DNA from: Rhodococcus globerulus NBRC 14531
GTDB taxonomy: Bacteria > Actinomycetota > Actinomycetes > Mycobacteriales > Mycobacteriaceae
Direction of reading: 5' to 3'
DNA: 64,000 nucleotides
Assembly (NCBI RefSeq): GCF_001894805.1
Contig: NZ_BCWX01000008.1
Coordinates: 62,001 to 126,000 of the forward strand
How positions within the stretch are numbered: the stretch's first letter is position 1; each line of letters starts with the position of its first letter. A program made the position numbers and the translations under genes. The notes below the pieces were generated by a model. That model was not told the origin of the DNA. It made no database searches and was given only the letters and a program-made list of their open reading frames with translations. Below, in pieces: positions 9,032 through 18,286 of the stretch.

Positions 9032-10512
9032 GCCTCGACGCTTTCGATCTTCCGGGCCGAGTAGTTCTCCCGATCGAAATTCCCCAGCAGAGAACGGAAT
9101 GTGAAAGTGAACGTCGGCCACTGCACCGAGTTACGTCCCTCCGCATCGATGTACCAACTCGAGCAACCACCCTTGTTCCACACCGTGCGCTTCAATTCGT
9201 GCTGAATTCCCTTGTTGTACTGCACCTGTACCGACTCATTGACGTCGAGGGCGTCGAGCCCCTCCCGCTTCATGGTGTTCAACGCGTCGTTGACATACTC
9301 GGCCTGAGACTCGAGCATGTACACGATCGAGCTGTGGCCGAGGTTGGTGTTGGGACCGTACATCAGGAACAAATTCGGGAAGCCGCTGACCGTCGTTCCC
9401 TTGTACGCGCTGGGGCTACCGTTCCACTGTTCGGCCAGCGTTGCACCGCTCCTCCCCGTTATCAGGTGTGCGACAGGTGGTTCCGTCGGCGTGAATCCCG
9501 TCGCAAAAATGATGGTGTCGACTTTGTGCTCGATTCCGTGCCCGTCCACCACTCCGTCTTCAGTGACCGAGACGAGCCCACTGTCGACAAGGCTCACGTC
9601 CGCCCGATCGAGAGTTCGCAACCAGTCATTGGACAGGAGCATTCGCTTGCAGCCGATGGTGAAATCGGGGGTCAATTTCCGGCGCAGCTCGGGGTCTTTC
9701 ACCTGCTTTCGCAGGTGCGCCTTTGCCACCATCTCGAAAGCCGGTAAAACCCAGGTGGCATGCGACATCGCCGCACCCAAAGCTTCCCGAAAGCCGTAGA
9801 CGGTACCGCGAACAGCCTTCTGCGCAGCGGGGACCTTGGTGTACAGAGCCTTTTGAATTGGGGGGAGTGATCTATCCGCCCGCGGAATCACCCAGGCAGG
9901 AGTTCGCTGGAACACGGTGACATGAGTAGCCTCCTCCACAATTTCGGGAACGAATTGCACTGCCGAGGCGCCGGTACCGATCACCGCGATGCGCTCACCG
10001 CGCAGGTCGTGCTCGTGGTTCCACGTCGCGGAATGGAAAGTGGTACCGGAGAATTGGTCGAGACCGGGAAAGTCGGGAACCTTGGGCGTGGACAGCGCTC
10101 CGGTCGCAGCGACCAGAGCCTTCGCCGTCAACGCTCCTTGGGACGTCTGTATGTGCCACAGTGACATTCCCTCGTCCCAGATCGCGGCCTCGAGTTCGCA
10201 GTTCAGAACCACTCGATCTCCGACGCCGGTATCGGCGGCCACCTTCTTCAGGTAGGCATAGATCTCGGGCTGACGTGCAAAGGTATGACTCCAGTCTGCG
10301 CTCGGGGCAAAGGAATACGAGTACAACGCCGTCGGCACATCACACGCACAACCGGGGTAGGTGTTGTCTCGCCACGTGCCACCGACGTCGGCGGCTCGCT
10401 CGATCAACACCACATCCGTTGCCGGGTCGTCGCGAAGAACTCTGGCCGCCAGACCCATACCGGCGAATCCGGCACCGACGATCAGTGTTTCGACATGTTC
10501 GGGAAGTTTCAC
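9028..10512 (-). CDS. Baeyer-Villiger-type flavin monooxygenase
   Basis: The 494-residue protein has an N-terminal FAD Rossmann motif GAGFAGMGLAARV, the class B monooxygenase fingerprint FSGTTFHSATWNHE (FxGxxxHxxxW type), and a second dinucleotide motif for NADPH at GTGASAVQFVPEI. It would insert oxygen next to a ketone to give an ester or lactone, or oxidise a heteroatom. The gene is coupled by 4-base overlaps to the TetR gene before it and the GMC oxidase after it. An alcohol oxidase plus a BVMO plus an ADC-like protein suggests stepwise oxidation of a hydroxy compound to a ketone, then an ester. The substrate is unknown. Confidence 0.85.
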   Translation of the reverse strand: MKLPEHVETLIVGAGFAGMGLAARVLRDDPATDVVLIERAADVGGTWRDNTYPGCACDVPTALYSYSFAPSADWSHTFARQPEIYAYLKKVAADTGVGDRVVLNCELEAAIWDEGMSLWHIQTSQGALTAKALVAATGALSTPKVPDFPGLDQFSGTTFHSATWNHEHDLRGERIAVIGTGASAVQFVPEIVEEATHVTVFQRTPAWVIPRADRSLPPIQKALYTKVPAAQKAVRGTVYGFREALGAAMSHATWVLPAFEMVAKAHLRKQVKDPELRRKLTPDFTIGCKRMLLSNDWLRTLDRADVSLVDSGLVSVTEDGVVDGHGIEHKVDTIIFATGFTPTEPPVAHLITGRSGATLAEQWNGSPSAYKGTTVSGFPNLFLMYGPNTNLGHSSIVYMLESQAEYVNDALNTMKREGLDALDVNESVQVQYNKGIQHELKRTVWNKGGCSSWYIDAEGRNSVQWPTFTFTFRSLLGNFDRENYSARKIESVEA

Positions 10513-11093
10513 TTGTTCTCCACTCGGGATTGCCAGGCCGGTAGCAGCCGCGCGCGCAGCGCTTCGTCGGCTTCCGGGGTACGGAACAGGGCTGACACCG
10601 CAAGCCCTCGGACAAGTTCGACAGTCAATTCGACTGCCTCGGAGTCGAAGCGATCACCGAAGACTTCGGCGCTACCGAACTCGAGCGCCTCACTCACCTT
10701 GCGCTCGAGTGGCACGGTCGCCGCATGCAGTGCGGGGTCGGTGCGCGCCGCCACCCACAGTTCGAGGGCTGCATAGAACAGTGGACCGGAAAACGCGTCG
10801 GCCAGTATCTCCAGTCCGCGGCCACTGTCCACCTCTGCCGAAAGGATTTCCGCCAGCCGTTTGTCCACCAGGTATTCGACAGCGGCGACGACCAGCGATT
10901 CCTTGGTCGGGAAATGATGGAGCTGAGTACCGCGGGATACACCCGCTCGCCGAGCGATCTCCTGGGTGCTTGTCCGCGCGTAACCCAGTTCGACCAGCGA
11001 TTCAATGGCTGCGTCGAGTAGTCGCCCACGCATCGTGGCCGTACGTTCTGCCTGCGTACGGCTTACTTTCACATCGGAAGTGGTCTCGGTCAC
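10509..11093 (-). CDS. TetR-family regulator heading the BVMO operon
   Basis: This 194-residue regulator has an N-terminal helix-turn-helix (TSTQEIARRAGVSRGTQLHHFPTKESLVVAAVEYL) and a ligand-binding C-terminal domain not resembling a known sensor. It starts at GTG and its stop overlaps the start of the BVMO gene (ATGA), so it is the first gene of its operon and probably self-regulated. The divergent spacer to the DUF2236 gene contains an inverted repeat (ACCATAC-6-GTATGGT). A near-identical copy lies before the broken multicopper oxidase at 14.3 kb. Confidence 0.85.
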   Translation of the reverse strand: MTETTSDVKVSRTQAERTATMRGRLLDAAIESLVELGYARTSTQEIARRAGVSRGTQLHHFPTKESLVVAAVEYLVDKRLAEILSAEVDSGRGLEILADAFSGPLFYAALELWVAARTDPALHAATVPLERKVSEALEFGSAEVFGDRFDSEAVELTVELVRGLAVSALFRTPEADEALRARLLPAWQSRVENK

Positions 11094-11146
11094 ATAGTGA
11101 CTGTAGATCGAAAACAGGAAACAGTCCAGGCTGACTTCAAATAAAC

Positions 11147-11179
11147 TTTCACAATCCGTACCATACGGTATAGTATGGT
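11147..11179 (+). promoter_or_regulatory. Promoter with overlapping operator for the DUF2236-lipocalin operon
   Basis: A -35 TTTCAC (11147-11152) and -10 TATAGT (11169-11174) are 16 bases apart. The 7-bp inverted repeat ACCATAC / GTATGGT (11160-11179) covers the -10, so a bound regulator would block polymerase. The same core, TACCATACGGT followed by GTATGG, occurs at 14317-14335. Confidence 0.6.
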
Positions 11180-11210
11180 TAATCTCGCGACTCTGCTATC
11201 AGGCGGTGAC

Positions 11211-12461
11211 ATGACAGCAAGCGATCGAACCCCTACGGCATTCCCCTATTGGGAAGGCATACAAAAGCCCGGAATTGCTCGCGCACGCACAATCGTCAAA
11301 AGGCTGACCGGTGCCGACATCTTCCCCACTACCGAACAGGCACAACAGTTCTGCAATGATCTCTTCACCGGAGATCCCGTCGCCGAACGATTTGTCGACG
11401 AGGTCTATCGCGGCGAGACCGGGGCGAAAACCGGCCGCGCCATGCTCGAAACCGCACTTACCCATGGCATCGACGCCGTGCCGGACGCTCCGGAATCCAT
11501 GCGCGCACTGTTCGAGGAATTCGAAACGGTACCGGACTGGGTTGATCCGGCACTGGTCGAGCAGGGCGCTGCAATCTGGCGGCGCTGGGGCACAATGTTG
11601 TTCAGTTTCGCAGGAGCGGAAACACTGGAAATCTACACCGAATCCGCAGTTGCCACGCCGCTCTCCCTCGCCGGCGGGTATGCGGGCGACAACGCATTGC
11701 GCCGGTTCCTCGAAACCTGCCGATTCTGGATCGACGTATCCCAACCGGGCGCACTGCTCCAACCTGGATCCGCCGGTCGCGCAACAGCTCTCAAGGTTCG
11801 CGTGATGCACGTGTCCGTGCGGTCGCGAGTAGCCAATCACCCGGAATGGGATACCTCGAAGTGGGGGCTTCCTATCAGTCAGAGCTACATGCTCCTGACT
11901 TTGATCGCCGGCAGCGTCACCCCTGGCCTCGCACTGTGGACACTCGGCTACCACACGACGCCGTCCGAGATCCGGGCTCTGATCCACTTCCAGAAGTACA
12001 TGGGACACCTTTTGGGGGTGCGCACCACGTGGTACCCGGAAACTGCCACGGATTCCCTACGCGCACTGGCCATGACGATCGTGTCGCGGTCCTACGACTC
12101 CGGCAAGCACGGCAGTGAGTTGATCGAGAGTTACCCGAAGGCTTTTGCGCCACGCGACGGCCACCGCGGACTCACCCGGCTACGAGAGGCGTACAACTTT
12201 CGCATCAATTCGGTGTACGCCGCGATGTTCATGGCCCCTGGTACACGGCGCAAGTACCGGATGCCCGGTGTCATTCCCTGGCTATTCATACCCGTCCTGA
12301 GATTGCCACTCATCACCGCGATGGAATTGATCAGGCGCTGCGTCCCCGGAACCGGCGCGATCGTGGAAAAGGTGATGGTCAAGCACCGCGAGAACTGGTA
12401 CCAGGCTCAAATGAAGGGCCGCGAGGCCGAATTCGATGCAAGTGGCGCACTACGACGATAG
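11211..12461 (+). CDS. DUF2236 oxygenase (MpaB/latex-clearing-protein family)
   Basis: A 416-residue protein of the DUF2236 family, whose known member Lcp is a b-type haem dioxygenase that cleaves polyisoprene. The haem-ligand region is visible as LKVRVMHVSVRSR with H200, close to the position of the axial His in Lcp (H198 in strain K30). FSFAGAETLEIYTES and MLLTLIAGSVTPG are also conserved. Unlike secreted Lcp, no Tat or Sec signal is present, so an intracellular or membrane-associated substrate is likely. The upstream ATG at 11175 lies inside the operator, so the ATG at 11211 after CAGGCGG is preferred. It is cotranscribed with the lipocalin gene 10 bases on. Confidence 0.75.
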   Translation: MTASDRTPTAFPYWEGIQKPGIARARTIVKRLTGADIFPTTEQAQQFCNDLFTGDPVAERFVDEVYRGETGAKTGRAMLETALTHGIDAVPDAPESMRALFEEFETVPDWVDPALVEQGAAIWRRWGTMLFSFAGAETLEIYTESAVATPLSLAGGYAGDNALRRFLETCRFWIDVSQPGALLQPGSAGRATALKVRVMHVSVRSRVANHPEWDTSKWGLPISQSYMLLTLIAGSVTPGLALWTLGYHTTPSEIRALIHFQKYMGHLLGVRTTWYPETATDSLRALAMTIVSRSYDSGKHGSELIESYPKAFAPRDGHRGLTRLREAYNFRINSVYAAMFMAPGTRRKYRMPGVIPWLFIPVLRLPLITAMELIRRCVPGTGAIVEKVMVKHRENWYQAQMKGREAEFDASGALRR

Positions 12462-12471
12462 GAGTCGCTCG

Positions 12472-13527
12472 ATGACGACAATGAATATCGTGGAAGCGTG
12501 GAACGGACCGGGACGCAAAGACGGTGAGATCACTCGAACGCACCCGAGCGACAACGGCGCGCATCCATCAGACAACAAGTTTGCTTTCGAACACTGGTAC
12601 TTCGACGCTCACCTCGACAGTGGGCACATCGTGGTTGCGATGCTACAACTGCGCGAACTCGTCAATCGCAAACCCGGAATCGAAATCCATATCTATTCCC
12701 CGGACGGTACGCGCCGGGAAGTCGTCAAGCCGTATTCCTCCGCCGACGTCAGTGCATCAACGGACAAGTGCGATGTTCGGATAGGCCCGAACAGCGCTGT
12801 AGCCGAATTCGATTCGGGAGACCTGCCGGTACACAGAGTGCATCTCGAAGAAGAAGACATTGTGTTCGATCTCGAATTTCGCAACGAGGTACCGAGTTGG
12901 ATGCCCGGACGCGGACAGACCACGTACGGGGACACCGAGTTCTTCGCCTGGGTTGTCGGCGCACCGCGCGCCTCGGTGACGGGCACCGTCACTATCGGCG
13001 GCGCCACACTCGATGCCCGTGGTCGCGGCTATCACGACCACAACTGGGGCGTCGGGGACATGAAGCGGATCATCGATCGCTGGTACTGGGGGCGGTTGTA
13101 TGTCGACGACTTCTCACTGGTCTACGCCACCGTGCACACCCAGAAGAAATACGGCGAGCACTGGTCGCTGCCGCTGATGCTGGCCCGCGGTGACAGTGTC
13201 GTTCTGAGCAACGGTGAACTGGAAATGACCGAAGGGCCGACGGTCTTCCACGACGTCGCGAATCGCTCGTTTCCGTCGACGCTGCGTCTGCACATTCCGG
13301 GGTCGGTGGATCTCACGCTGACGGTGCGCGAGGTAGTTCATGCGCACGACTTCCTGGCTGACGTTCCGGTAGCCCGAACCCGACTGGTCAAGCCCGTACT
13401 GAATCGACTTCTCGGCCGCCCCGGATATTTTCGTTTCCGTTCCGACTTCGTTCTGAAGGTGACGATCGACGGAGAAATGATCGAGCGGACAGGATCAACT
13501 CTGCACGAGATGGTTGCGCTCAAATGA
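12472..13527 (+). CDS. CrtC/AttH lipocalin-like protein
   Basis: The 351-residue protein starts at the ATG 8 bases after AGGAG. It shows the marks of the CrtC (hydroxyneurosporene synthase)/AttH double-lipocalin family: NKFAFEHWYFDAHLDSGH at the N-terminus and GRGYHDHNWGVGDM with WYWGRLY in the middle. Family members hydrate carotenoids or catalyse cyclisation of hydrophobic substrates. Pairing with a DUF2236 oxygenase suggests that the two act one after the other on an isoprenoid or other lipid. No signal peptide is seen. The exact reaction cannot be inferred. Confidence 0.75.
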   Translation: MTTMNIVEAWNGPGRKDGEITRTHPSDNGAHPSDNKFAFEHWYFDAHLDSGHIVVAMLQLRELVNRKPGIEIHIYSPDGTRREVVKPYSSADVSASTDKCDVRIGPNSAVAEFDSGDLPVHRVHLEEEDIVFDLEFRNEVPSWMPGRGQTTYGDTEFFAWVVGAPRASVTGTVTIGGATLDARGRGYHDHNWGVGDMKRIIDRWYWGRLYVDDFSLVYATVHTQKKYGEHWSLPLMLARGDSVVLSNGELEMTEGPTVFHDVANRSFPSTLRLHIPGSVDLTLTVREVVHAHDFLADVPVARTRLVKPVLNRLLGRPGYFRFRSDFVLKVTIDGEMIERTGSTLHEMVALK

Positions 13528-13560
13528 GCGATGAGGCATTCGAGTGTCGACGTTGCGCCA

Positions 13561-14112
13561 TCAGCTTTCCTGCGTCAGCAACGTGAAGATTTTTCGGAGC
13601 TCGGCGCTGGTGGGCGTCGGGAGACTGCCTCGGCCGTGAACGAATCCGATTCCGGCATACACCAGAGCACCTGCCCGCAGGCGCGCACCTTCGGCGTCAA
13701 AATTCAACTCCAACAGTGCTTCCTGGATGATATCGAAGATTCGTTGATCGAGCTGACGTACGGCCTCGGCTACTTTCTCGTCACTTCGTGCCCATTCTCG
13801 CACCGCGATTTCGACGGACCAATTGCGCTCGTCGATCAGCAGTTGGGCCATCATCTCGAATCGCTGCTCCACCGGAATTGATTCGACGGACGCGAGCCCT
13901 CGCACAGCGTCGTTCTGTGTGCCGCACCAATAGTCGGCCATCGCTTCCATCAGCGCGCCGAGATCGTCGAAATGCCAGTAGAAGCTGCCTTTGGTGACTC
14001 CGAGTTCGTCGCACAACGTGGAAATCTTGACCCCGGAAACCCCCTCTCGCACGAGAAGATCAAAGGCCGCGTCGAGCCAACTCTCGACGCTCAGACGGTT
14101 GGCCCGCGCCAT
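13561..14112 (-). CDS. TetR-family regulator
   Basis: A 183-residue regulator with the helix-turn-helix VKISTLCDELGVTKGSFYWHFDDLGALMEAM. It is convergent with the lipocalin gene and divergent from the broken multicopper oxidase. The shared inverted repeat at 14318-14335 lies about 200 bases upstream of its start and 30 bases before the oxidase start, so this protein or the TetR at 10.5-11.1 kb may control both sites. No close relative of known function is recognised. Confidence 0.83.
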   Translation of the reverse strand: MARANRLSVESWLDAAFDLLVREGVSGVKISTLCDELGVTKGSFYWHFDDLGALMEAMADYWCGTQNDAVRGLASVESIPVEQRFEMMAQLLIDERNWSVEIAVREWARSDEKVAEAVRQLDQRIFDIIQEALLELNFDAEGARLRAGALVYAGIGFVHGRGSLPTPTSAELRKIFTLLTQES

Positions 14113-14317
14113 CAGCGCAGGCCGTTCTCGCGGGCGCGTTCAGTTCTCACTCTCACTCCTCGATCATAGATGCCTACGGCTGGTCCATCGCATCACTGCG
14201 TGACCCCACGTCCACCTTTGCAGCGCCAGTTCGTTGCCTGACCTACGCCGCGGGTGATTCGAATTCTCCTGCACCGAGCTGCATTTCACCGAGTTGTGGA
14301 CATAGCCGACATCCATA

Positions 14318-14335
14318 CCATACGGTGCGGTATGG
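14318..14335. promoter_or_regulatory. Second copy of the ACCATAC operator, before the broken oxidase
   Basis: CCATAC and GTATGG arms are separated by GGTGCG. With the preceding TA, the left half TACCATACGGT is identical to that at 11159-11169, and the right half also matches. The spacer 14113-14364 shows no other feature. Confidence 0.6.
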
Positions 14336-14364
14336 AAGACTGAATCTCGGAGGAGGTGCAATCG

Positions 14365-16121
14365 GTGAGCCAAAGGTTCACGAGGCGTGCTTTGTTTCGT
14401 GCGATCGGCCTCGCTGGAACCAGCGCGGCTTTGGTGTCGGCTACGCATACTCCGACCCGGAGCGAACTGCGCAGTCCACTGATCTTTTACTCACCTCCCA
14501 TGACGCCCTTCGTCGACGAACTCCCCCGGCCGCGTGTTATTTCCGGAACCACTCTCTCACTCGACGCCGCTGTACACCGCCACCAATTCCACCGGGACTT
14601 CGATGCTGTGCCGTCGCTGGGGTTCGGCGGTGACCACTACCTGGGCCCCACCATCGAATGCCATGTCGGAGAGGCACTCACACTGAACTTCACCAACCGG
14701 CTCGAACGCCATCCACTGGCAGACGACATGGACACCAGCATCCACGGAGTCACCGAAGATCACCGGCTGGCTCCCCCGTCGTCGCTGCACCTTCACGGCG
14801 GTGTCACACCACCCGGCAGCGATGGGCATCCGCTTCTAGCCATAGCTCCCGGACGCAGCATCACTCACCATTTTCCGAACGAACAGCACGCGGGCCATTT
14901 GTGGTACCACGATCACGCCATGGGCATCACCCGCTTGAATGTCTACGCCGGGTTGGCCGGTCAGTATTTCCTGCGTGACGATTCGACACCGGCCGAGAGG
15001 GAAACCCACTGGGACTACCCGCCGAAGAGTACGAGATGCCCCTGATTCTCCAGGAGAAGATCTTCACGGCCGACGGGTATCAATCCGTGCGTTCCACCCC
15101 GATCGTCCCGCAGGGCTCCTGGGAGGGCGGTGCCGTCGGAGACGTCGGTGTGGTCAACGGCAAGGTATGGCCGCGGATGAATGTGGCACGCGGTTTGTAC
15201 CGTTTCCGCATCATCAATGCCGGGTCGTACAGCGTGTGGAACCTGCACTTCAGCAACGGGATGCACTTCGCGGTCATCGGCAACGAACATGGCCTACTCG
15301 ACGCTCCGGTACGCACGACAAGCTTTCGGCTTTCACCCGGCGAACGCATCGACGTGCTCGTGGATTTCACCGGCTTCCGCGAAGGTGATGCCGTCGAATT
15401 GATCAACGACGAGCAACCACCCTTCCAGGCTGCAATGCTAGGCGAGGTAGCGATGCCGGTGTTCTGCCGTTTTGTCGCCGATTCCCGTCGCGGGTTCACC
15501 GGCACTGTGCCGAACTCGCTTCGCGGCGGCGCACGGCAACCGTCGGCGCTTCCGCCGCTCGAGGTTCCCACAGTGGTCCGAACGGTGACCGTCTCTCAGC
15601 CGTACGCACTCCGCCTGCCACCCGCCGTCATGTCTCTCAACAATCTGCGCTTCGACAGCACCGACATCGAAATGCCCCGGCAGGGCACCGTAGAACAATG
15701 GGACATCGTCAACATCACGCCCGATCCACATCCCATCCACCTTGTGATGTTCCGCATTCTCGGACGCGCACCCTTGAAGACCCTCGAATATCAAGCGGCA
15801 CATCCTCAACCGCCTATCGGTTACAAGTGGACGCCTGCTGCCGACGGATTTCTCGGGGGCCCCATGATCGGGCCGGCGCCGTGGGAGTCCGGATGGAAGG
15901 ACACCGTGCGGATCGACGGCGGCACCGTCACCCGAATCATCGTAAGGTTCCCCACCGCCGAGGAACTCGGATTCGATCCGGACGCATTATTCAGCCCGGA
16001 CGACCCAGCTCACCCTGGCCATCACACTGCGGCACAACAGATCCAGGGCTATGTGTGGCACTGCCATATTCTCGACCACGAGGACCACGACATGATGCTG
16101 AAATATCGTACGGTCCGATGA
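14365..16121 (+). pseudogene. Tat-exported multicopper oxidase, broken by a frameshift
   Basis: Translation from the GTG at 14365 (after GGAGGAGG) gives a Tat signal RRALFRAIGLAGTSAALVS and two copper motifs, LHLHGG and WYHDHAMG. The frame then fails near 15005. The remainder continues in the +1 frame from LGLPAEEYEMPLIL to the end HCHILDHEDHDMM. Alignment with the intact paralogue (18287-20131) shows that one C is missing from a short C run at 15005-15007. A second lesion is visible: HPIHLHLV of the paralogue is HPIHLV here (15738-15743), losing the His that would bind type 3 copper. Two independent defects argue for true decay rather than a read error. Confidence 0.8.
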
Positions 16122-16135
16122 CCTCGACTCTCCCG

Positions 16136-17032
16136 CTACCTGATCCGGTCACCCGCTCGCAGGAGGTTGCTGGGAACGGCATGACCCACGATCTCTTCCG
16201 CGACACCTGCCGCGCGGATGGACGCGTCCAGATCGATCCCCGTCGCAATGCCCATGTCTCCCAGCATGTAGACCAGTTCTTCGGTGGCGATGTTTCCACT
16301 GGCGCCGGGAGCAAACGGGCAACCACCCAGCCCACCCGTGGAGGCGTCGAGGTTCCGAACTCCGTGCTGCACCGCTGTCAGCGCGCAGGCAAGACCACTG
16401 CCGCGTGTGTTGTGGAAATGAACACCTAAATTGAAGTCGCCGACATGGGTGTCAACCGCATCGATCAACTGCGCGACGCGTCCCGGAGTTGCCGTGCCGA
16501 TAGTATCCGCGATCGAGAACTGATCGGCGCCGAATTCCCTGGCCTGCTCCGCAATCCGCAACACTCGATCAGGATGGGTAGGTCCGTCGAACGGGCAGTC
16601 CCACGCCGTCGAAACGATGACTTCGACTCGACCTCCGGCGTCGTGAACAATCTTGACCACCTCCCCGATCCGCTCGGTAGCCTGCTCGGTGGTGGATCGA
16701 GTATTGGCTTCACTGTGACCGTTCGAGGCCGAGACGACATATTCGACGGTTCCCATACCGGCCGCTACCGCCCGTTTTGCGCCGCCGATTCCGGCCACCA
16801 ACGCGGAGAACTCGACACCTGGCCACCGGTGCAGTTCTGCTGCCAGCGCTTCTGCGTCGGCTAGAGCCGGAACGGCGCGCGGTGACACGAATGACGTGGC
16901 CTCGATGCGCGGAACACCGGTTGCAACAAGAGCTTCTACGAGTCGAAGTTTCTCCGACAATGGCACCGGGGCCTCGATCTGGAGCCCGTCGCGCGGACCC
17001 ACTTCACGAATGCTGACTTCGGTAACCGTCAT
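16136..17032 (-). CDS. Hydroxymethylglutaryl-CoA lyase-like enzyme
   Basis: A 298-residue TIM-barrel lyase. VGPRDGLQIE at the N-terminus carries the catalytic Arg-Asp pair, GVHFHNTRG supplies the metal-binding histidines, and GGLGGCPFAPGASGNIATEE contains the active-site cysteine loop of HMG-CoA lyases. It would cleave a 3-hydroxy-3-methylglutaryl-type CoA ester to a keto acid and acetyl-CoA. Its start is one base past the stop of a CaiB-type CoA transferase, so the transferase probably supplies its substrate. It ends 14 bases from the end of the broken oxidase on the opposite strand. HMG-CoA of leucine or terpene catabolism is likely but not proven. Confidence 0.85.
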   Translation of the reverse strand: MTVTEVSIREVGPRDGLQIEAPVPLSEKLRLVEALVATGVPRIEATSFVSPRAVPALADAEALAAELHRWPGVEFSALVAGIGGAKRAVAAGMGTVEYVVSASNGHSEANTRSTTEQATERIGEVVKIVHDAGGRVEVIVSTAWDCPFDGPTHPDRVLRIAEQAREFGADQFSIADTIGTATPGRVAQLIDAVDTHVGDFNLGVHFHNTRGSGLACALTAVQHGVRNLDASTGGLGGCPFAPGASGNIATEELVYMLGDMGIATGIDLDASIRAAGVAEEIVGHAVPSNLLRAGDRIR

Positions 17033-17033
17033 G

Positions 17034-18248
17034 TCAGATCACTCCCTTCTCGAGCAACGTTGCCTGCTCGTCGTCCGAAAGCCCGAGGAGTCCACCCCAG
17101 ACGGAGGCGTTGTCCTGACCCGGAGACGACGCTCCCGCATTCCGCACAGAACCTGGTGTCGCACTGAAGGTCGGCACAACGCCCAAGCCCAGGACGTCCT
17201 CACCGATCCGGTCGTCGTAGTGACCGACCAGCATTCCGCGCTCGATCAACTGTGGATCCTTGACCACGTCTTCGACGGTATTGATCGGTCCGGCAACAAC
17301 TCCCACCTCCGTCAGACGCTCCACCAGACTGTCGGGGTCCTGCAGCGCGACCCACGCGCCGATCAACTCGTCGAGCTCGTCCTGATGTTTACCGCGCGCA
17401 ACATGATTGGAGAATCGGTCGTCCTGTGCCAGTTCCGGTCGACCCATTATCGTGCACAGCCGCACGAAGAGCGTGTCCTGATTGGCCGCGATGACCACCC
17501 AGTTCCCCTCGGAGGTCTGATAGATGTTGGAAGGCGCGATTCCTTCGAGCCTGGTTCCCGAGGGTTGACGGATGATGCCGCCGCGATCGTAGTCGGGAAT
17601 CGTCGATTCCTGCACTGCCAGACACGATTCTGTGAGTGCAACGTCCACAACCTGGCCGCGGCCGGTTCGCTCACGGGACAGAAGCGCCGCCAGCACACCT
17701 TGTACCGCGAACATCCCGCCGAGCGAATCCCCGAGTGAGAGTGCGATACGCGGCGGTGCCTGGCCGGGATAACCGTTCAGGTGCCGGAAACCGCTGACAG
17801 CTTCGGCCACCGAGGCATACCCAGCGCTCTTGGCCTTCGGCCCGGTCTGCCCATACCCGGATACTCTGGCCAGCACCAGTTTCGGATTGCGCTCGCTGAG
17901 CACGTCGAACCCCAGACCCCACTTCTCGAGAGTGCCCGGGCGAAAGTTCTCGACCACGACATCCGCGTGTTCGACCAGATCCAGAAACAGTTCCCGACCT
18001 TTCTCGACCCGCAGATCCAGCGTGACGCAGCGCTTGTTGCGGGCGTGGACCGTCCAGAAGAATCGGTGACCGTCCTGCTCCGCCTGTCCCCAGGTGCGAA
18101 GCGGGTCTGGGCGATCCGGCGACTCGATCTTGATCACGTCGGCACCCATGTCGCCGAGCAGTTTCCCGGCGAAGGGTCCGGCAATCAACGTGCCGAGCTC
18201 GATTACCCGGTATCCGTCCAGGGGCCCGGTGGGCGCACCTTCCGACAC
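17034..18248 (-). CDS. CaiB/BaiF-type (class III) CoA transferase
   Basis: The 404-residue protein starts at a GTG with GAGGAGG 5 bases upstream; the longer open frame to 18557 lies within the neighbouring oxidase gene read in another frame. Typical features are GYRVIELGTLIAGPFAGKLLGDMGADVIKIE at the N-terminus, the catalytic Asp region DLRVEKGRELFLDL, and VENFRPGTLEKWGLG. Such enzymes move CoA between acids. One family branch (SUGCT) makes glutaryl- or HMG-CoA, which fits its coupling to the HMG-CoA lyase-like gene. It lies 38 bases after the multicopper oxidase gene in the same operon. Confidence 0.88.
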   Translation of the reverse strand: MSEGAPTGPLDGYRVIELGTLIAGPFAGKLLGDMGADVIKIESPDRPDPLRTWGQAEQDGHRFFWTVHARNKRCVTLDLRVEKGRELFLDLVEHADVVVENFRPGTLEKWGLGFDVLSERNPKLVLARVSGYGQTGPKAKSAGYASVAEAVSGFRHLNGYPGQAPPRIALSLGDSLGGMFAVQGVLAALLSRERTGRGQVVDVALTESCLAVQESTIPDYDRGGIIRQPSGTRLEGIAPSNIYQTSEGNWVVIAANQDTLFVRLCTIMGRPELAQDDRFSNHVARGKHQDELDELIGAWVALQDPDSLVERLTEVGVVAGPINTVEDVVKDPQLIERGMLVGHYDDRIGEDVLGLGVVPTFSATPGSVRNAGASSPGQDNASVWGGLLGLSDDEQATLLEKGVI

Positions 18249-18286
18249 AGCAGCCTCCTCGTGGGAACGTCTCTCCCTACGAAAGG

